A stretch of DNA of 64,000 nucleotides from Scylla paramamosain (Eukaryota > Arthropoda > Malacostraca > Decapoda > Portunidae), in the NCBI RefSeq assembly GCF_035594125.1, contig NC_087155.1, positions 1,354,931-1,418,930 of the forward strand, given 5' to 3'. The notes beneath the pieces are model-generated. The model was not told where the DNA came from. It made no database searches and saw only the letters and a list, made by a program, of their open reading frames with translations. This document shows positions 10,697-23,056 of this stretch, in pieces. How positions within the stretch are numbered: position 1 is the first letter of the stretch; each line of letters opens with the position of its first letter. The translations under genes and the position numbers were made by a program.

Positions 10697-10990
10697 AGAC
10701 TTTCTTCTTTCTCTCACCCCTATTCTGTCCACCTCTCTAACGCAAGAGTTAACCAGTATTCTCAATCATTCATCCCTTTCTCTGGTAAACTCTGGAACTC
10801 CCTGCCTGCTTCTGTATTTCCACCTTCCTATGACTTGAATTCCTTCAAGAGGGAGGTTTCAAGACACTTATCCACCAATTTTTGACCACTGCTTTGACCC
10901 CTTTATGGGACTGGCATTTCAGTGGGCACTTTTTTTATTAGATTTTTGTTGCCCCTGGCCAGTATCCTTCCTACATAAAAAAAAAAAAAA
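10697..10990 (+). mobile_element. LINE-D 3' fragment, plus strand
   Basis: It matches 43108-43395 from CTTTCTTCTTTCTCTCACCC to CCTTCCTACATA and ends in poly(A) at 10976-10990. It is non-coding. The next 150 bases are an inverted LINE-D piece. Confidence 0.85.
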
Positions 10991-11138
10991 ATACTGGTTA
11001 ACTCTTGCGTTAGAAAGGTGGACAGAATAGGGGTGAGAAAAAGAAGAAAGTCTTGTGCAGCGAGGCCGCGGAAGGAGAAGAGACATGCAGTTAGCAAGAT
11101 CAGAAGAACAGTTAGCATGAAAATAGCGGTAGAAGACA
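10990..11138 (-). mobile_element. LINE-D fragment inverted against its neighbour
   Basis: The reverse complement runs from the ACCGCTATTTTCATGCTAAC block to AACGCAAGAGTTAACCAGTA. About 63 bases (10990-11052) are the inverted repeat of 10698-10760, giving a palindrome with a 230-base spacer. It lacks the LINE-D 3' end, so it is truncated on both sides. Confidence 0.75.
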
Positions 11139-11478
11139 TAATAATAATAACAATAATAATACTTTATTGCTCTTACAGAGAATTTGTCTTGTGCTTGCCA
11201 AAGTATAAAAGAGAAATTTAGAAGTATAAAAATTCTTAAAACTATCAGTTACATCTATTAAATTCTCAATCATAAACTATCAAAAATAGAACACATTAAA
11301 ATATTAAAAACATTAAAAGTATTGCTGATGTCCCTGAGTGCTGCCTTCTTTTACAACTGTTGATTCCCATTCAATATCCTGATACTAGATGGAACATACG
11401 ACTCCCTATACCGAGATGTTCGGCCCTGCACAGATCTCCATCTTCTGCCAGATGGTAACAATTCGAGGAGAAAGAGGA
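11139..11478 (-). mobile_element. LINE-H 3' fragment with reverse transcriptase C-terminus
   Basis: On the minus strand it encodes LLPSGRRWRSVQGRTSRY, then RESYVPSSIRILN and a stop near 11357. This peptide is typical of the C-terminus of many LINE reverse transcriptases. A 3' UTR of about 180 bases ends GAGCAATAAAGTATTATT, which passes into (AAT)n at 11139-11163. The 5' side is cut off by GA-rich DNA. Confidence 0.65.
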
Positions 11479-11771
11479 GGAGAAGGAAAAAGGGGGAGGA
11501 GGAGGAGGAGGACGAGGAGAAGGAAAAGGAGAAAGAGGAGGAGGAGGAGGAGGAGGAGGAGGAGGAGGAGGAGGAGGAGGAGGAAGAGGAAGAAGAAGAG
11601 GAAGAGTAAGACGAGGAGAAAGAAAAGAAGGAAGAGAAGTAGGACAAAGAGAAGGAAAAGGAAGATAAAGAGGAGGAGAAAGATGAAAACGATGAAGAGA
11701 GGCAAAGAAGGAAGAGGAGGAGGAAGAGGAGGAGTAGAGGAAAAAATAGTAGGAAGAAGAAAGAAAAGAAG

Positions 11772-11857
<86 letters not shown>

Positions 11858-11886
11858 TGGAAAGTTGGTAGATTCATGGTTCCTCT

Positions 11887-11962
<76 letters not shown>
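11479..11962. repeat. Purine-rich DNA with (GA)n and inverted (CT)n
   Basis: From 11479 to 11776 the plus strand is almost all purine (GGA and GAA triplets). (GA)n at 11777-11854 is separated by 34 bases from (CT)n at 11889-11961. The two can pair as a stem of about 73 bp. Confidence 0.9.
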
Positions 11963-11963
<1 letters not shown>

Positions 11964-11974
11964 TATTGCTTTAG

Positions 11975-12021
<47 letters not shown>

Positions 12022-12653
12022 TTATTATCGAATAAATAGATTAATACATAATACATGCAATAGTAACAATCAAAACAAACAAAAAGGCCAAATGACATGA
12101 ATAAATAAATAAATAAATAAATAAACAATAAAACACAAAGAGGACAGACAACCGCCATCACCATCATCACCACCACAAGCACCACCACCATCACGACCCA
12201 AGCACCAATACCTGTCTCACTGCTCACCTTAATATAAGTATTTTCTCCCCCACATACACAACCAACTTGCCTGAAACCAATATTCTCAATCACTAAACAC
12301 AACCACCACCACCACCACCACCACTGCCCTTGTTCGGAAGTATGTGTGTGTTCGGCTTCTTGACTTTGGCTTCGTCTTCGTCTGTTTATAAGAAGCGAGG
12401 CCGGAGTGTATGGAGAAGGATGAAGGAAGGGGAAGGATGGGGCAGGGAGGTTAGGAAGTGTGGGACACAAAAGGATACTGAGGATATTGGGGGGTGGGTA
12501 CGGGGGTGAAGGATATTAGGAAGGCAATGTTATTTTGGCAAGGAGGAGGAAGAGGAAGGAGGAGATAAAAATATAAAAGGGATGAGGAGTAAACGGGTTA
12601 AAGGAGAGGAGATATAAAGGAAGAAGTGATGGAGGAATATACTGAAGGAAAGG
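11963..12653. repeat. (ACT)n, (AAAT)n and (CCA)n low-complexity DNA
   Basis: (ACT)n at about 11976-12021, AATA tetramers at 12100-12125, and CCA/CAC triplets at 12150-12330 are followed by purine-rich sequence. No coding signal was recognised. Confidence 0.7.
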
Positions 12654-12814
12654 TTGAAGGAAGGAAGGAAGAAAGGAAGGAAGGAAGGAAAGAAGAAAGA
12701 AGGAAGCAAAGTTATTGATTTTTTTCTTTGTCCTCTTTGCTTGACATCTTTTTTTCTCTCTCAGCGATCTATTTTCTTTAAGAACTCTCTTAAATATTTA
12801 CTACACACCGACAC

Positions 12815-12882
<68 letters not shown>

Positions 12883-13090
12883 CTCCAACACCCAATCATT
12901 ACTTCTCTTCTTACTCTTCTTTCTTCCATAGCGCTTTCCTCCTTCTCCTCCTCCTCCTCCTCATCTCCTTCTCTCGCGCCTTCTTCTATTTTTCTTTCTC
13001 CTCCTCTGGCATTTCCTTTTACTTCTCTTCCTTTTCTTCCTCTTCGTATATAACCTTACCACCACATCCGCCGTCGCCACCACTACCGCC
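12654..13090. repeat. (GGAA)n, (GA)n and pyrimidine-rich DNA
   Basis: GGAA/GAAA tetramers at 12655-12708, (GA)n at 12819-12878, and C/T-rich DNA with CCT triplets at 12930-13090. Ser/Leu-rich open frames are artefacts. Confidence 0.85.
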
Positions 13091-13324
13091 GCCGCCCAGC
13101 TGATGGTCCTGTCCCGAGCTAAGGACGGTCACCAATGATTACTCGTTTCTGGGACAAAGAAAAAGAAAAGAAAAAAAGCTTAATTAGAAAAGTTTGGTGC
13201 TCATAACAGACGCTTAAGGCTTGTTAATCTTTACACCAAGTTATCTTTGGCAAATCTGTTTTTCATGGCTTTAATTAAACTTTTTTATTTTATTTTATTT
13301 CCTGGGGGTGCGTGTGAATGACTT

Positions 13325-13326
<2 letters not shown>
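13091..13326. other. Non-repetitive stretch
   Basis: Mixed composition. No gene, splice pattern or repeat was recognised. Confidence 0.5.
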
Positions 13327-13366
<40 letters not shown>

Positions 13367-13731
13367 ACACACACACACACACATACTTTATAGGCGAAAT
13401 GACGAATCACATACTGCAAAATACACGAGTAACAAAATTTATACAAATGAATAATAAAGAAAATAACACATAGAACTGAAACACATATCTGTCTGTCAAT
13501 TGTCTAAATAAAACTACAATGTCATTTTTTTTTTTTTAGGTAGAGAAATAGGAGACCTGAAAGGAAGAAAAAAAGAAAAAAAGAAGAAAATAATGATAAT
13601 AATAATAATAAGAAGAAGAAGAAAGCTCAATTCTTTCCTGTATGATTGAACTTTCCAAGAACGACAAACGGAAAACACTCATTTAACACTCAACGTGAAC
13701 CTTAAGTGTCGGTCTGTGTGTCTGTCTGTGC

Positions 13732-13812
<81 letters not shown>
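13327..13812. repeat. (CA)n and (TG)n with AT-rich DNA between
   Basis: (CA)n at 13327-13382 and (TG)n at 13735-13812 lie in opposite orientation about 350 bases apart. The DNA between is AT-rich with short AAG/AAT runs. No gene was seen. Confidence 0.9.
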
Positions 13813-13817
<5 letters not shown>

Positions 13818-14660
13818 GTGTCTGTTTGAAAGGCGACAATCATCCATCATCTCCACGCTTCAGACAAACGGATGACTTGACAAGCCTTTCTGATTGGGAG
13901 AGCGAGGGCCAGAGTCAGGGAGGCGAGGAAATATAATGACAGACGACCAAGAGGAGGAGAAAGAGGAGGAGGAGGAGGAACGGAAAAAATCTATCAGTTT
14001 TCTCAAATTTTTCAGTGACGTTTTACAACTTCAACTCCTCCTCCTCCTCGTGGTCCTCCTCCTCCTCCTCCTCCTCTTCCTCGTAACTACCCTCCATTTT
14101 AACCACTAAGAGAGAGAAAGAAAAAAATACTTCAACACAAAGCTTTTCACTGATCTATTCTCTTCCTCGTCCTCTTTCTCCTCCTCCCCCTCCTCCTCCT
14201 CCACCTCCTCCTCTTCTTTCTCCTCCTCCTGTTCCTCGCGTTGTTTGAAGAGCCGTGCAGACGGACACTCTATAAAATAAGAAAAGGATGTCTTGGACTT
14301 TTTCTTCCCGAGTCTTTTTCTAAACCCTCCTCTGTGTGTCCTTCTCTCTGTCTCTCTCTTTCTTTCTCTCCGTCTATCTGTCCGGCTGGTTGGTTATATT
14401 GCTGGAGAAGGAGGAGGAGAAGGAGGAGGAAAAGGACGAATACAAAGGAATACAAAGAAAGTCCAAACAGCAACAGAGCTCCTTACTAAACTGTTTCGGT
14501 AACTATTCTACGCTATTAGTGGGAGAGACAGGATAATACAGACGCTCCTCCCCACCACTCTCATCACTCTAACCAATACTGCCCTGAAAAAAAAAAAGAT
14601 GTTGTATAGAAAAACCACATGAATTTGAGAGGAAAGTAATAAAGAATTAAGTCTAAGAGG
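13813..14660. repeat. Alternating GGA and CCT triplet blocks
   Basis: GGA-rich at 13950-13980, CCT-rich at 14035-14090 and 14160-14235, and GGA-rich again at 14404-14440. These are mirror and inverted purine/pyrimidine blocks. No gene was recognised. Confidence 0.6.
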
Positions 14661-15975
<1,315 letters not shown>

Positions 15976-16270
15976 AGTGACAGGGTTTGACAGGGAGTGA
16001 CTATAGGAGTGCTTTGGAGTGAAGAAGAATGAAAATGGGAGTGATTTTGAGTGTTTTGGAGTGACGAGGTATGAAAATGAGAGTGATTTGGAGTGTTCTG
16101 GAGTGACGGGGTATGAAAATGAGTGATTTGGAGTGTTCTGGAGTGACGAGATATGAAAACGGGAGTGATTTGGAGTGTTCTGGAGTGACGAGGTATGAAA
16201 ATGAGAGTGGCTGGGAGGCTTCTGGAGTGAGGAGTATAAAAAAATATGAGCGACTAGGAGTGTTTTGAAA
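15976..16270. repeat. 42-bp minisatellite, about six copies
   Basis: The repeat alternates GGAGTGACGAGGTATGAAAA and GAGTGATTTGGAGTGTTCT. The copies at 16060-16200 are well conserved and the outer ones more diverged. Confidence 0.85.
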
Positions 16271-17456
16271 TTATGAAATTATATGGAGTTGACTGAAATG
16301 ACTTGAAGTGATAAGAGATGATAAGGAAGGTGAAAAATGACTGCGAGTGACAAGGAATGACTAGCAGTGCCAAGAAACGACAAGGAATGATTAGGAATGA
16401 GTGGTAATGACACGTAATCCTAAAGAGTGCCAAGAGATCACAGAGAGGAATTAGGAATGACTGAGAATGACGTGGAATGATAACCAGCGGCAAGAAACGA
16501 CAGGGAGTGATTAAGAATGAGTAACGAGGAATGGCAAGAAACAAGAGTGGTGGTGAATAACTGGTCAGGAGAGGAAGGGGAGTGAAAGCAGCAGGAACTG
16601 GTGATAAAAGAGACACAGAGAGAAACAGAGAGACACCAGGGAACTACAAAAGGGATAAATTAGAGGTATAAAATGATAGGAATGAAAGAGAGCAATTAAT
16701 GAAACTTAGAAAAAGGAATGAGGACAACAGAAACTGGTGATAAAGGAAGAACAGAAAGCGACAAAGGGACACCAAGGGATTAGAAGAAAGTAGAAGTATA
16801 ATAGGAATGAAAGACAACAAAATAATGATGCAGAGACAGCGGTAAAGTAAGTAGAAGAATGAGACTTGTTTCTGACACAAAGTAGAGCAGTGGAAGATGC
16901 GAAGATGGGCGTAAGGCAAACAGGGACGAAGAAAACGTAACACGGGTGAAGAAAACGAAACACGGATGAAGAAAACGTAATTCTAAAACTATCTTCCTTC
17001 CACGTCTATTCTATCTTGTCCTCCCACGCTCTCCCTCCGCTGTTTACTCATCGTGAAGAGGCGAATACCTTCCTGCCTCTTGGTATATGCTGGTTCGTCA
17101 GAGATTTAGATGCCTTACACCTTCCCCCTCATCCCTCTGTACTTTATCCTCTCTCCTCCTGCCTCCCGTGACCTCCTCCCTCCCCTCCTCACCTGCCACT
17201 CTGATCACAGGTAACCAAAAGGAGCCAGGCTTATGGGAAAGGTGTAAAGGTTTCTGACAGATGTGTAGTAGCAGGTGTGGATGGCTTTCTCGCCTGCGTA
17301 TATGGAGGAAGGGAAGAAGGGAGGGAATGAAGGGAAAGGGAAGTACAATAAGTGGAAAAATGAGCTGCTGAAAGGGAGGAAGGGGGAAAAATAGATTTGT
17401 TGATTTTTAAAAAAGAAATTCTGAGATGAGGACTTTCTGTGTGTGTGTGTGTGTGT

Positions 17457-17460
<4 letters not shown>
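16271..17460. repeat. Degenerate GGAATGA repeats, a ~140-bp duplication, unique DNA
   Basis: 16320-16560 repeats GGAATGA and CAAGAAACGACA motifs. 16590-16690 and 16728-16815 are diverged copies sharing ACTGGTGATAAA and GTATAAAATGATAGGAATGAAA-type blocks. 16900-16985 repeats GAAGAAAACG. 16986-17460 shows no feature. Confidence 0.6.
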
Positions 17461-17541
<81 letters not shown>

Positions 17542-17630
17542 ATGGGGAGTATGTCATGATACACACTTCTCTGAGATTCACTTCCGTCTTAAGATTAATT
17601 ACTGACAGCGTTGTTTCCTCTTGCCTTCCG

Positions 17631-17708
<78 letters not shown>

Positions 17709-17751
17709 TATTATTAATATTATTATTATCATTATTATTTTTATTATTATT

Positions 17752-17792
<41 letters not shown>
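17461..17792. repeat. (GA)n, (CA)n and (ATT)n
   Basis: (GA)n at 17461-17538, (CA)n at 17634-17707 and (ATT)n at 17707-17792. The ATT array abuts the 3' end of the next LINE tail. Confidence 0.9.
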
Positions 17793-17793
<1 letters not shown>

Positions 17794-18362
17794 TTATTGA
17801 CCACAACGCTACTCTCAACATGTAATTACAAAGTTAAAGGTAAAATGGCAGTGACGCTGTCGGTCCACTGCAAAGTAGCAAGACTGTTATAAAGTCCATT
17901 AAGAACAGTAAGCAGTATTAATACACTATCAATATAAAAGGACAAGTTAAAATACGTAATGCTCTACAAACGGTTTACAAATAATAATTAGTTTCTATAG
18001 AGGATTATTTGATTTTATAAAATAATTGAATATTTCAAACATAGTATTGTTAAAGGAAAATAACATAATATAGAATTAACGCTTAAAAAATTCTAGCCAA
18101 TAAAATTTAAAAAGTTATTACATACCAAAACTATGAAATAATAAAAGATAAAACTAACTAATAAAACTAACCTAATTAAAAAAGTTACTTATTGTTAATC
18201 AACGACTTAAAAATACAAAAATGTAAAATAAATAAAACTGCCTACATAGCTAAAAGTCATAAAAATGATAACACAACACTTGACTAAAATAATATCACAC
18301 AAAATGATCGACATGCCCATGATTTTGCATACAAGTGTGTTAGCCACATTTGCCAAAAATAA
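17793..18362 (-). mobile_element. LINE-A-type 3' tail, 5'-truncated
   Basis: On the minus strand it ends in the same GTTGTGGTCAATAAAA (17793-17808) as LINE-A and is AT-rich like the LINE-A 3' UTR. It carries no ORF. The internal sequence has diverged too far to align by eye, so assignment rests on the terminal 16 bases and composition. Confidence 0.5.
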
Positions 18363-18580
<218 letters not shown>

Positions 18581-19323
18581 GTTTCCTGACGGCGACGCGC
18601 GAGGCAGGCGAGGAGAGAACCAGAGATGAAGGGAAGGATGTCGTGTGAGGGGAGGGAATGTTTCTGTTGCTACTGCTGCTGTTGTTGTTATTGTTGTTGT
18701 TGTGTTGGCTATGTGTTGTACTGGCCTAACAGGACACCCGCGTAAGCTCAGTAACACAGTCAAGCCACACAGACGGCGGTGTGCCCTTTGCTGTAACACT
18801 TCGGAACCTACAAGGCGGTGGTTTGGATTCAGTTTTGCTTTTCCTGGGTTTTGTTTGCGCGTCTCCAAACAAAGGCCACGAGAAGCAAAGGTGTGAATGC
18901 AAACGACTGCTTTGTAGTGATGCGCTCCGTGTTAGAGCAGAGGCGACGCCCTCACTGTGACTGAGCGCTGGCGTCCTACGAGGCCTGCACGCAACACACC
19001 ACCTGCACAACAACAACAACAACAGCAACAACAACATCTACCACTACTAGCAGCAGCAGTAGCAGTAGCTGTAGCTAGGAGTTCAGGACTGGCGCGTGGC
19101 CGTAAGGGGAATCTTCCTTTGAGGGAGGAGCAGCAGGTGACCTGAAGTCTCATGGCCTCATGGCCTGGGCTGTCTTGTTCATGCTCAGCCTGAGGGCCTG
19201 ACCTGTCACAGATCTGCCCTCAATGGCTTGGCGGCGTGGTTGGCAGGGTGGTTGGCGCCACCCTCAACCCAGATACCCACCATTGCAGAACATGGCGGCG
19301 AGGCACTGCTGCTTTCACTTCAC
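18581..19323. other. GC-rich stretch with CAG/CAA and GTT triplets
   Basis: GC content is visibly above the surroundings, with a GTT/GCT block at 18664-18712 and a CAA/CAG block at 19009-19075. The stretch could be promoter or intron of the candidate gene to its right. No exon can be fixed here. Confidence 0.4.
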
Positions 19324-19494
19324 CTTGCCTCCTGCAGGGCTGAAGTGAGGCACAGCCTGTTGTGCTGTAGCGGTGCACGTCAGCACCTGCACGAGGGCGG
19401 CCAGCGCCACCTGCCTCCTGAAGACGGCCACCCCGTTCGCCACGCAGCGCACAGTGACGGGGGTCTGCCGTCCTCCCCAGCAGCCCAGGCCCAT
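19324..19494 (-). CDS. Candidate first coding exon with signal peptide
   Basis: From an ATG at 19494 the minus strand is open for 57 codons to a good donor, AAG|GTGAAG, at 19324/19323, leaving phase 0. The peptide has a hydrophobic stretch, VALAALVQVL, followed by TCTATAQQA, which looks like a signal-peptide cleavage region. AVPHFSPAGGK comes next. The 27-residue N-terminal part before the hydrophobic core is long for a signal peptide. The frame also extends upstream to 19608, so the start is uncertain. Later exons were not found. This may be a secreted protein gene or a chance ORF in GC-rich DNA. Confidence 0.3.
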
Positions 19495-19828
19495 CTTGGC
19501 TACCTGGGCAGGACTGAGGGTTCCGCTCCCCCCACTGGAGAAGGTGAACGAAGCACTACGGCGCAGCACCCGGCCTGGGAGGGGACAGCCGCACACTCGC
19601 TGAGTCACGGGGCAGCCTCAGCCGCGCAGGGACACGCAGACAGTTGTTCTGTTGTTTCGTTGTGACGTCTGTCCGAAAAAGAAAATCCTGTTGCGTTGTG
19701 GTTCTGCGATGAACAAATTTCATGGATGGAGTGAATGAATGAGTGTGACATCATGGTGACTCCCTCACCTGCACACACACCTGAGGGCGCCACAGTGAGG
19801 CTGTGACTCACACGCCACGCACAGAGAG

Positions 19829-19860
<32 letters not shown>

Positions 19861-20180
19861 CCAAGGGACAGCGAAAAAACAGAAAAAAAGGAAAATCCAG
19901 GAAAACGAAAAAGGAAAAAAAAAAGGGAAAAAGGGGAAAAAAAAAAAAAAGATGTAGGAAACGAAGCATTTTTCCACCACACGAGCGCAGAGAATGAAGA
20001 CAAAATATCCGTCCATTTTGTATCATTAACCTAACCACGCTGGCCTGCCCTAGGTAGCGGCTAAATTTACCGTTAATGTATAGTACTATACCTCCCTTGT
20101 ATTACCTCCTGCACTTTACTACTAACCTACACCCTCCCTGGTACCGCGGCTAGTGTAAACAAAGGCCACACACCGCCAAG
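19495..20180. other. GC-rich flank, short (GA)n and A-rich run
   Basis: GC-rich to about 19640, then mixed. (GA)n at 19835-19860 and an A/G-rich run at 19865-19960. No recognised gene. Confidence 0.5.
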
Positions 20181-20660
20181 GCCTCGTCCTCTAAATATTT
20201 AAAACGATCTCCCAAAACCTGCTTCTTTTTACGTGCAGTAGACGAATGGTATAAAAAGATTGCGTAAGGGAAGCCGTAAGGAAAATGTTTTGGCAGAATG
20301 CTATAGTGTTTTTGCTTGGTGTAATGGAGAGCTATTTTCTTTCTCCCTCTTCCTCTAAATACTTAACACGATCTCCCAGAACTTGCTATTTATTTATTTT
20401 ATTTATTTTAAGTACAGCAGACGAATGTTGTAGAAAAAATGACATAAGAGAAGCCATAATGGAAGAATGGTGTAGTTTTGTTGCTTGGTGTAGTGGAGAC
20501 GAATTATTGGTAGTTTTTCTCCCTGTGGCTTCTGTTCGAACAAAGAAGATCTGGTATAGAAGAGTTGCATTAAGAGAAGCGAATAAGGAAAACGTATTGG
20601 TAAAATGTTATAGTTTTGTTGCTTGGTGTAATGTTGTTTTTTTTTTCTTTGTCCTTTAGC
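20181..20660. repeat. Degenerate tandem repeat, unit about 150 bp, three copies
   Basis: Copies begin at CCTCTAAATATTTAAAACGA (about 20188) and CCTCTAAATACTTAACACGA (about 20350), with a partial third from about 20540. Each ends in a TTGCTTGGTGTAATGG-type block (20313, 20486, 20621). Spacing is 140-175 bases. Not coding. Confidence 0.75.
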
Positions 20661-20815
20661 ATTTATGTGGAAGCGTGCACTAGAGAGATCAGTTGTTGTA
20701 AGTGTGTTGCAGTAAGAGCGTGTTGTAGTAAGAGTGTGTTGTGGTAAGAGTGATTTGCAGTAAGAGTGTGTTGTAGTAAGAGTGTGTTGTAGTAAAAGTG
20801 CGTAGTTGTAATGAT
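20661..20815. repeat. 16-bp minisatellite GTAAGAGTGTGTTGTA
   Basis: About seven copies with small changes between 20695 and 20812, next to two other tandem repeats. Confidence 0.85.
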
Positions 20816-21345
20816 AAGGGGAAGCGTATTGAGGGAAGATTATATAGACAAACTAGAAGAAAAAAGATTAGACATATTAAACAAAAATAGGGAAATTAAA
20901 CAAAACAAAAATTAGACAGTGAACAAAAGATTTGACAAGTAAAATAAAAGAATAAACATAAAAACAACAAATAAAACAGATAAAACAAAAGATTAGACAG
21001 ATTAGACAAAAGATTAGAGAAATTAGACAAAAGAGAATTAGACAGATTAAACATAAGAAGAACAGACAGATGAGACAGAAAATAATTAGATAAATTAGAC
21101 AAAAGAAGATTAGACAAAAAAAAAGATTAGGCAGATTACACAAAAAATAGACAAATTAAACAAAAGACGATTAGACAGATTAGACAAAAGGAGATTAAAC
21201 AGACTAAACAAAAAAAAAGATTAAAGAGATTAAACAAAAGAGGATTAGACAATTAGACAAAATAATAGACAGATTAGAGAAAAGATTAGACAAAAAGTGG
21301 ACAAAAGATTAGACAAATTAGACAAAATAAGATTAGACAAAAGTA
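20816..21345. repeat. Short-unit repeat of AGATTAGACAAA
   Basis: From about 20860 to 21342 the motif AGATTAGACAAA and shorter forms (ATTAGACAAA) recur dozens of times with irregular A-run length. The minus strand gives Leu/Ile/Phe-rich open frames that mimic membrane proteins and are rejected as genes. Confidence 0.85.
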
Positions 21346-21734
21346 CACATACGGATGACGGGTGAAAATATGTAAAGTACCTCCATACAGACACTGCCAC
21401 GTGAAGACCTAAGAACTTGAAGCAACTTCCCTAATTTTTTTACGTTCTCATGTTCACCTAATCTCTCTCTCTCTCACATACTCGTATCATCCCTCGACCT
21501 GATCTAATTTTAATCCAATCCAATCCTATTCAGCCCTATCCTATCGCATCCAGACCCCCAGTGAGGTCTTCCCAGTCCTTAACACCCCCCTCCCCCCCTC
21601 ACTTGCACAGCTAGCCCTTGGGAAATCAGGGCTAAGGGACGACTGTAGGAGAGTCTTCTTATGGTACAGTAGGGAGGTAGAAATCCTACTCTCTCTCTCT
21701 CTATCTCTTTCTCTCTCTCTCTCTACTCTTTCCC

Positions 21735-21818
<84 letters not shown>

Positions 21819-21910
21819 CCTTCGTCCTAATCTTTCGCCATTCTTCCTATTTTTTTTTTTCTATTCTTACTTTCCTTGCTTCTCTCTCTTTTCCTACTCT
21901 TGTTTTTGTG

Positions 21911-22007
<97 letters not shown>

Positions 22008-22560
22008 TACCTCTCATTTCCTCCCTTCACATATCTTTACAGCCTCTCCCCCCCTCCTTTCCCCCTCCTCTCTCCTTTTGTACACCTCTTTCCCTCTCTT
22101 TCACACACCTTCATATTCTGTCTTCCCTTCCTTCCCTCCTGTCCCTTATCTCCCTCCCTCCCTCCGCCCATCCTTCATACGTTTATCTCCTTTCCTTCCC
22201 TCCTTCACACTTTCTTATCTTCCTCCCTCCTGCATCCTCTCCTCCTCTCCTTCTAACTTGACGCGTAAGGAAAAAGAAGGAATGTATTATTATTATGCTG
22301 GGACGAACATTTTTAAAACTTCTTTCTTTTTCTTCAGTTCTTCCGGTTTTTTTTTTTTTCTTTTTTGGTTCATGTTTTCATTTCATTCGTAATATTATCG
22401 TTATTGCTATTTTTGTTATTCATTATTGTTATTATTACATGTTGTCGTGATTATCAAAACGGCTTCACCATCACAAATGACAACAACAAACACCAACAAC
22501 AACAATAACATCAACAACAATAACCGGTACCCCTCCTTTATAAAAACAAAAGCAAGAACA
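21346..22560. repeat. Two long (CT)n arrays in C/T-rich DNA
   Basis: (CT)n at about 21742-21812 and 21914-22003 in the same orientation. 22004-22260 is C/T-rich with CCT and CCTT runs. 22261-22560 is AT-rich with CAA repeats. 21346-21690 shows nothing. Confidence 0.8.
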
Positions 22561-22590
22561 ATTACTACTACTCTTACTACTACTACTACT
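22561..22590. repeat. (ACT)n, left flank of LINE-B
   Basis: Ten triplets of ACT type end exactly where the LINE-B sequence begins. The same triplet resumes after the LINE-B poly(A) at 26257. Confidence 0.9.
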
Positions 22591-22592
22591 AA

Positions 22593-23054
22593 GGGGCGTT
22601 GCCGCTTCGGGGTACCGGCGCTCCAAGAACGGTTGGCGCTCATAGGAACGGTAATCCATGGATAACAGTGGGACCTAACGGCAAGCCTGTCAAATCAAAC
22701 CCCCCTCGACAGCCTGGAGGAGGATTCCTGCCCCGCCATGTAGGGGAAAATCCCAGGCAGGGCGGCAGGCGGCGTGTGCAGGGTAGTGCGACCAGTAACA
22801 TGTTTAAGGGCGCGCCACCCCCAAGGAGGGATTTTTTTCTCTCGCGAGTTGTGAGTAACACTGATGATCAGGTTATAAAGGATTATATAAGAGACAAGGG
22901 AATCAATGATTTTGAATTGCAGTTAGTATCTAATGAACATTCCATATTTAAATCATATAAGCTATCAGTTTCTGTGGGAGACAAAATTAAAGTGTTGTCA
23001 CCTGATATTTGGCCTCAAGGCGTTTGTGTTGAAAAGTGGAGAAATAGGAATTAA
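22593..23054 (+). CDS. LINE-B ORF1, N-terminally truncated
   Basis: The frame opens directly after the (ACT)n junction and has no ATG near its start, so the N-terminus is missing. The first half is Gly, Pro and Arg rich. The second half (PPPRRDFFLSRVVSNTDDQV, then SFKS-like IFKSYKLSVSV, then WPQGVCVEKWRNR) resembles the C-terminal domain that precedes APE-type LINE ORF2s in corals and molluscs. It ends in TAATG, overlapping the ORF2 start by one base. The likely role is RNA binding in the LINE ribonucleoprotein. Confidence 0.65.
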   Translation, partial: GALPLRGTGAPRTVGAHRNGNPWITVGPNGKPVKSNPPRQPGGGFLPRHVGENPRQGGRRRVQGSATSNMFKGAPPPRRDFFLSRVVSNTDDQVIKDYIRDKGINDFELQLVSNEHSIFKSYKLSVSVGDKIKVLSPDIWPQGVCVEKWRNRN

Positions 23055-23056
23055 TG
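23052..23056 (+). promoter_or_regulatory. TAATG stop-start overlap between ORF1 and ORF2
   Basis: ORF1 stops with TAA (23052-23054) and ORF2 starts with ATG (23054-23056), sharing one base. The Bombyx LINE SART1 uses the same UAAUG arrangement for translational coupling, so reinitiation is a reasonable inference here. Confidence 0.6.

Noticed and set aside
11389..11871. Arg/Lys/Glu-rich ORF
   Set aside because: Product of GGA/GAA triplets and (GA)n.
19228..19665. 145-codon plus-strand ORF
   Set aside because: GC-rich sequence with no domain. The opposite-strand exon candidate fits splice signals better.
20877..21143. Hydrophobic minus-strand ORF resembling a membrane protein
   Set aside because: Generated by the AGATTAGACAAA repeat.
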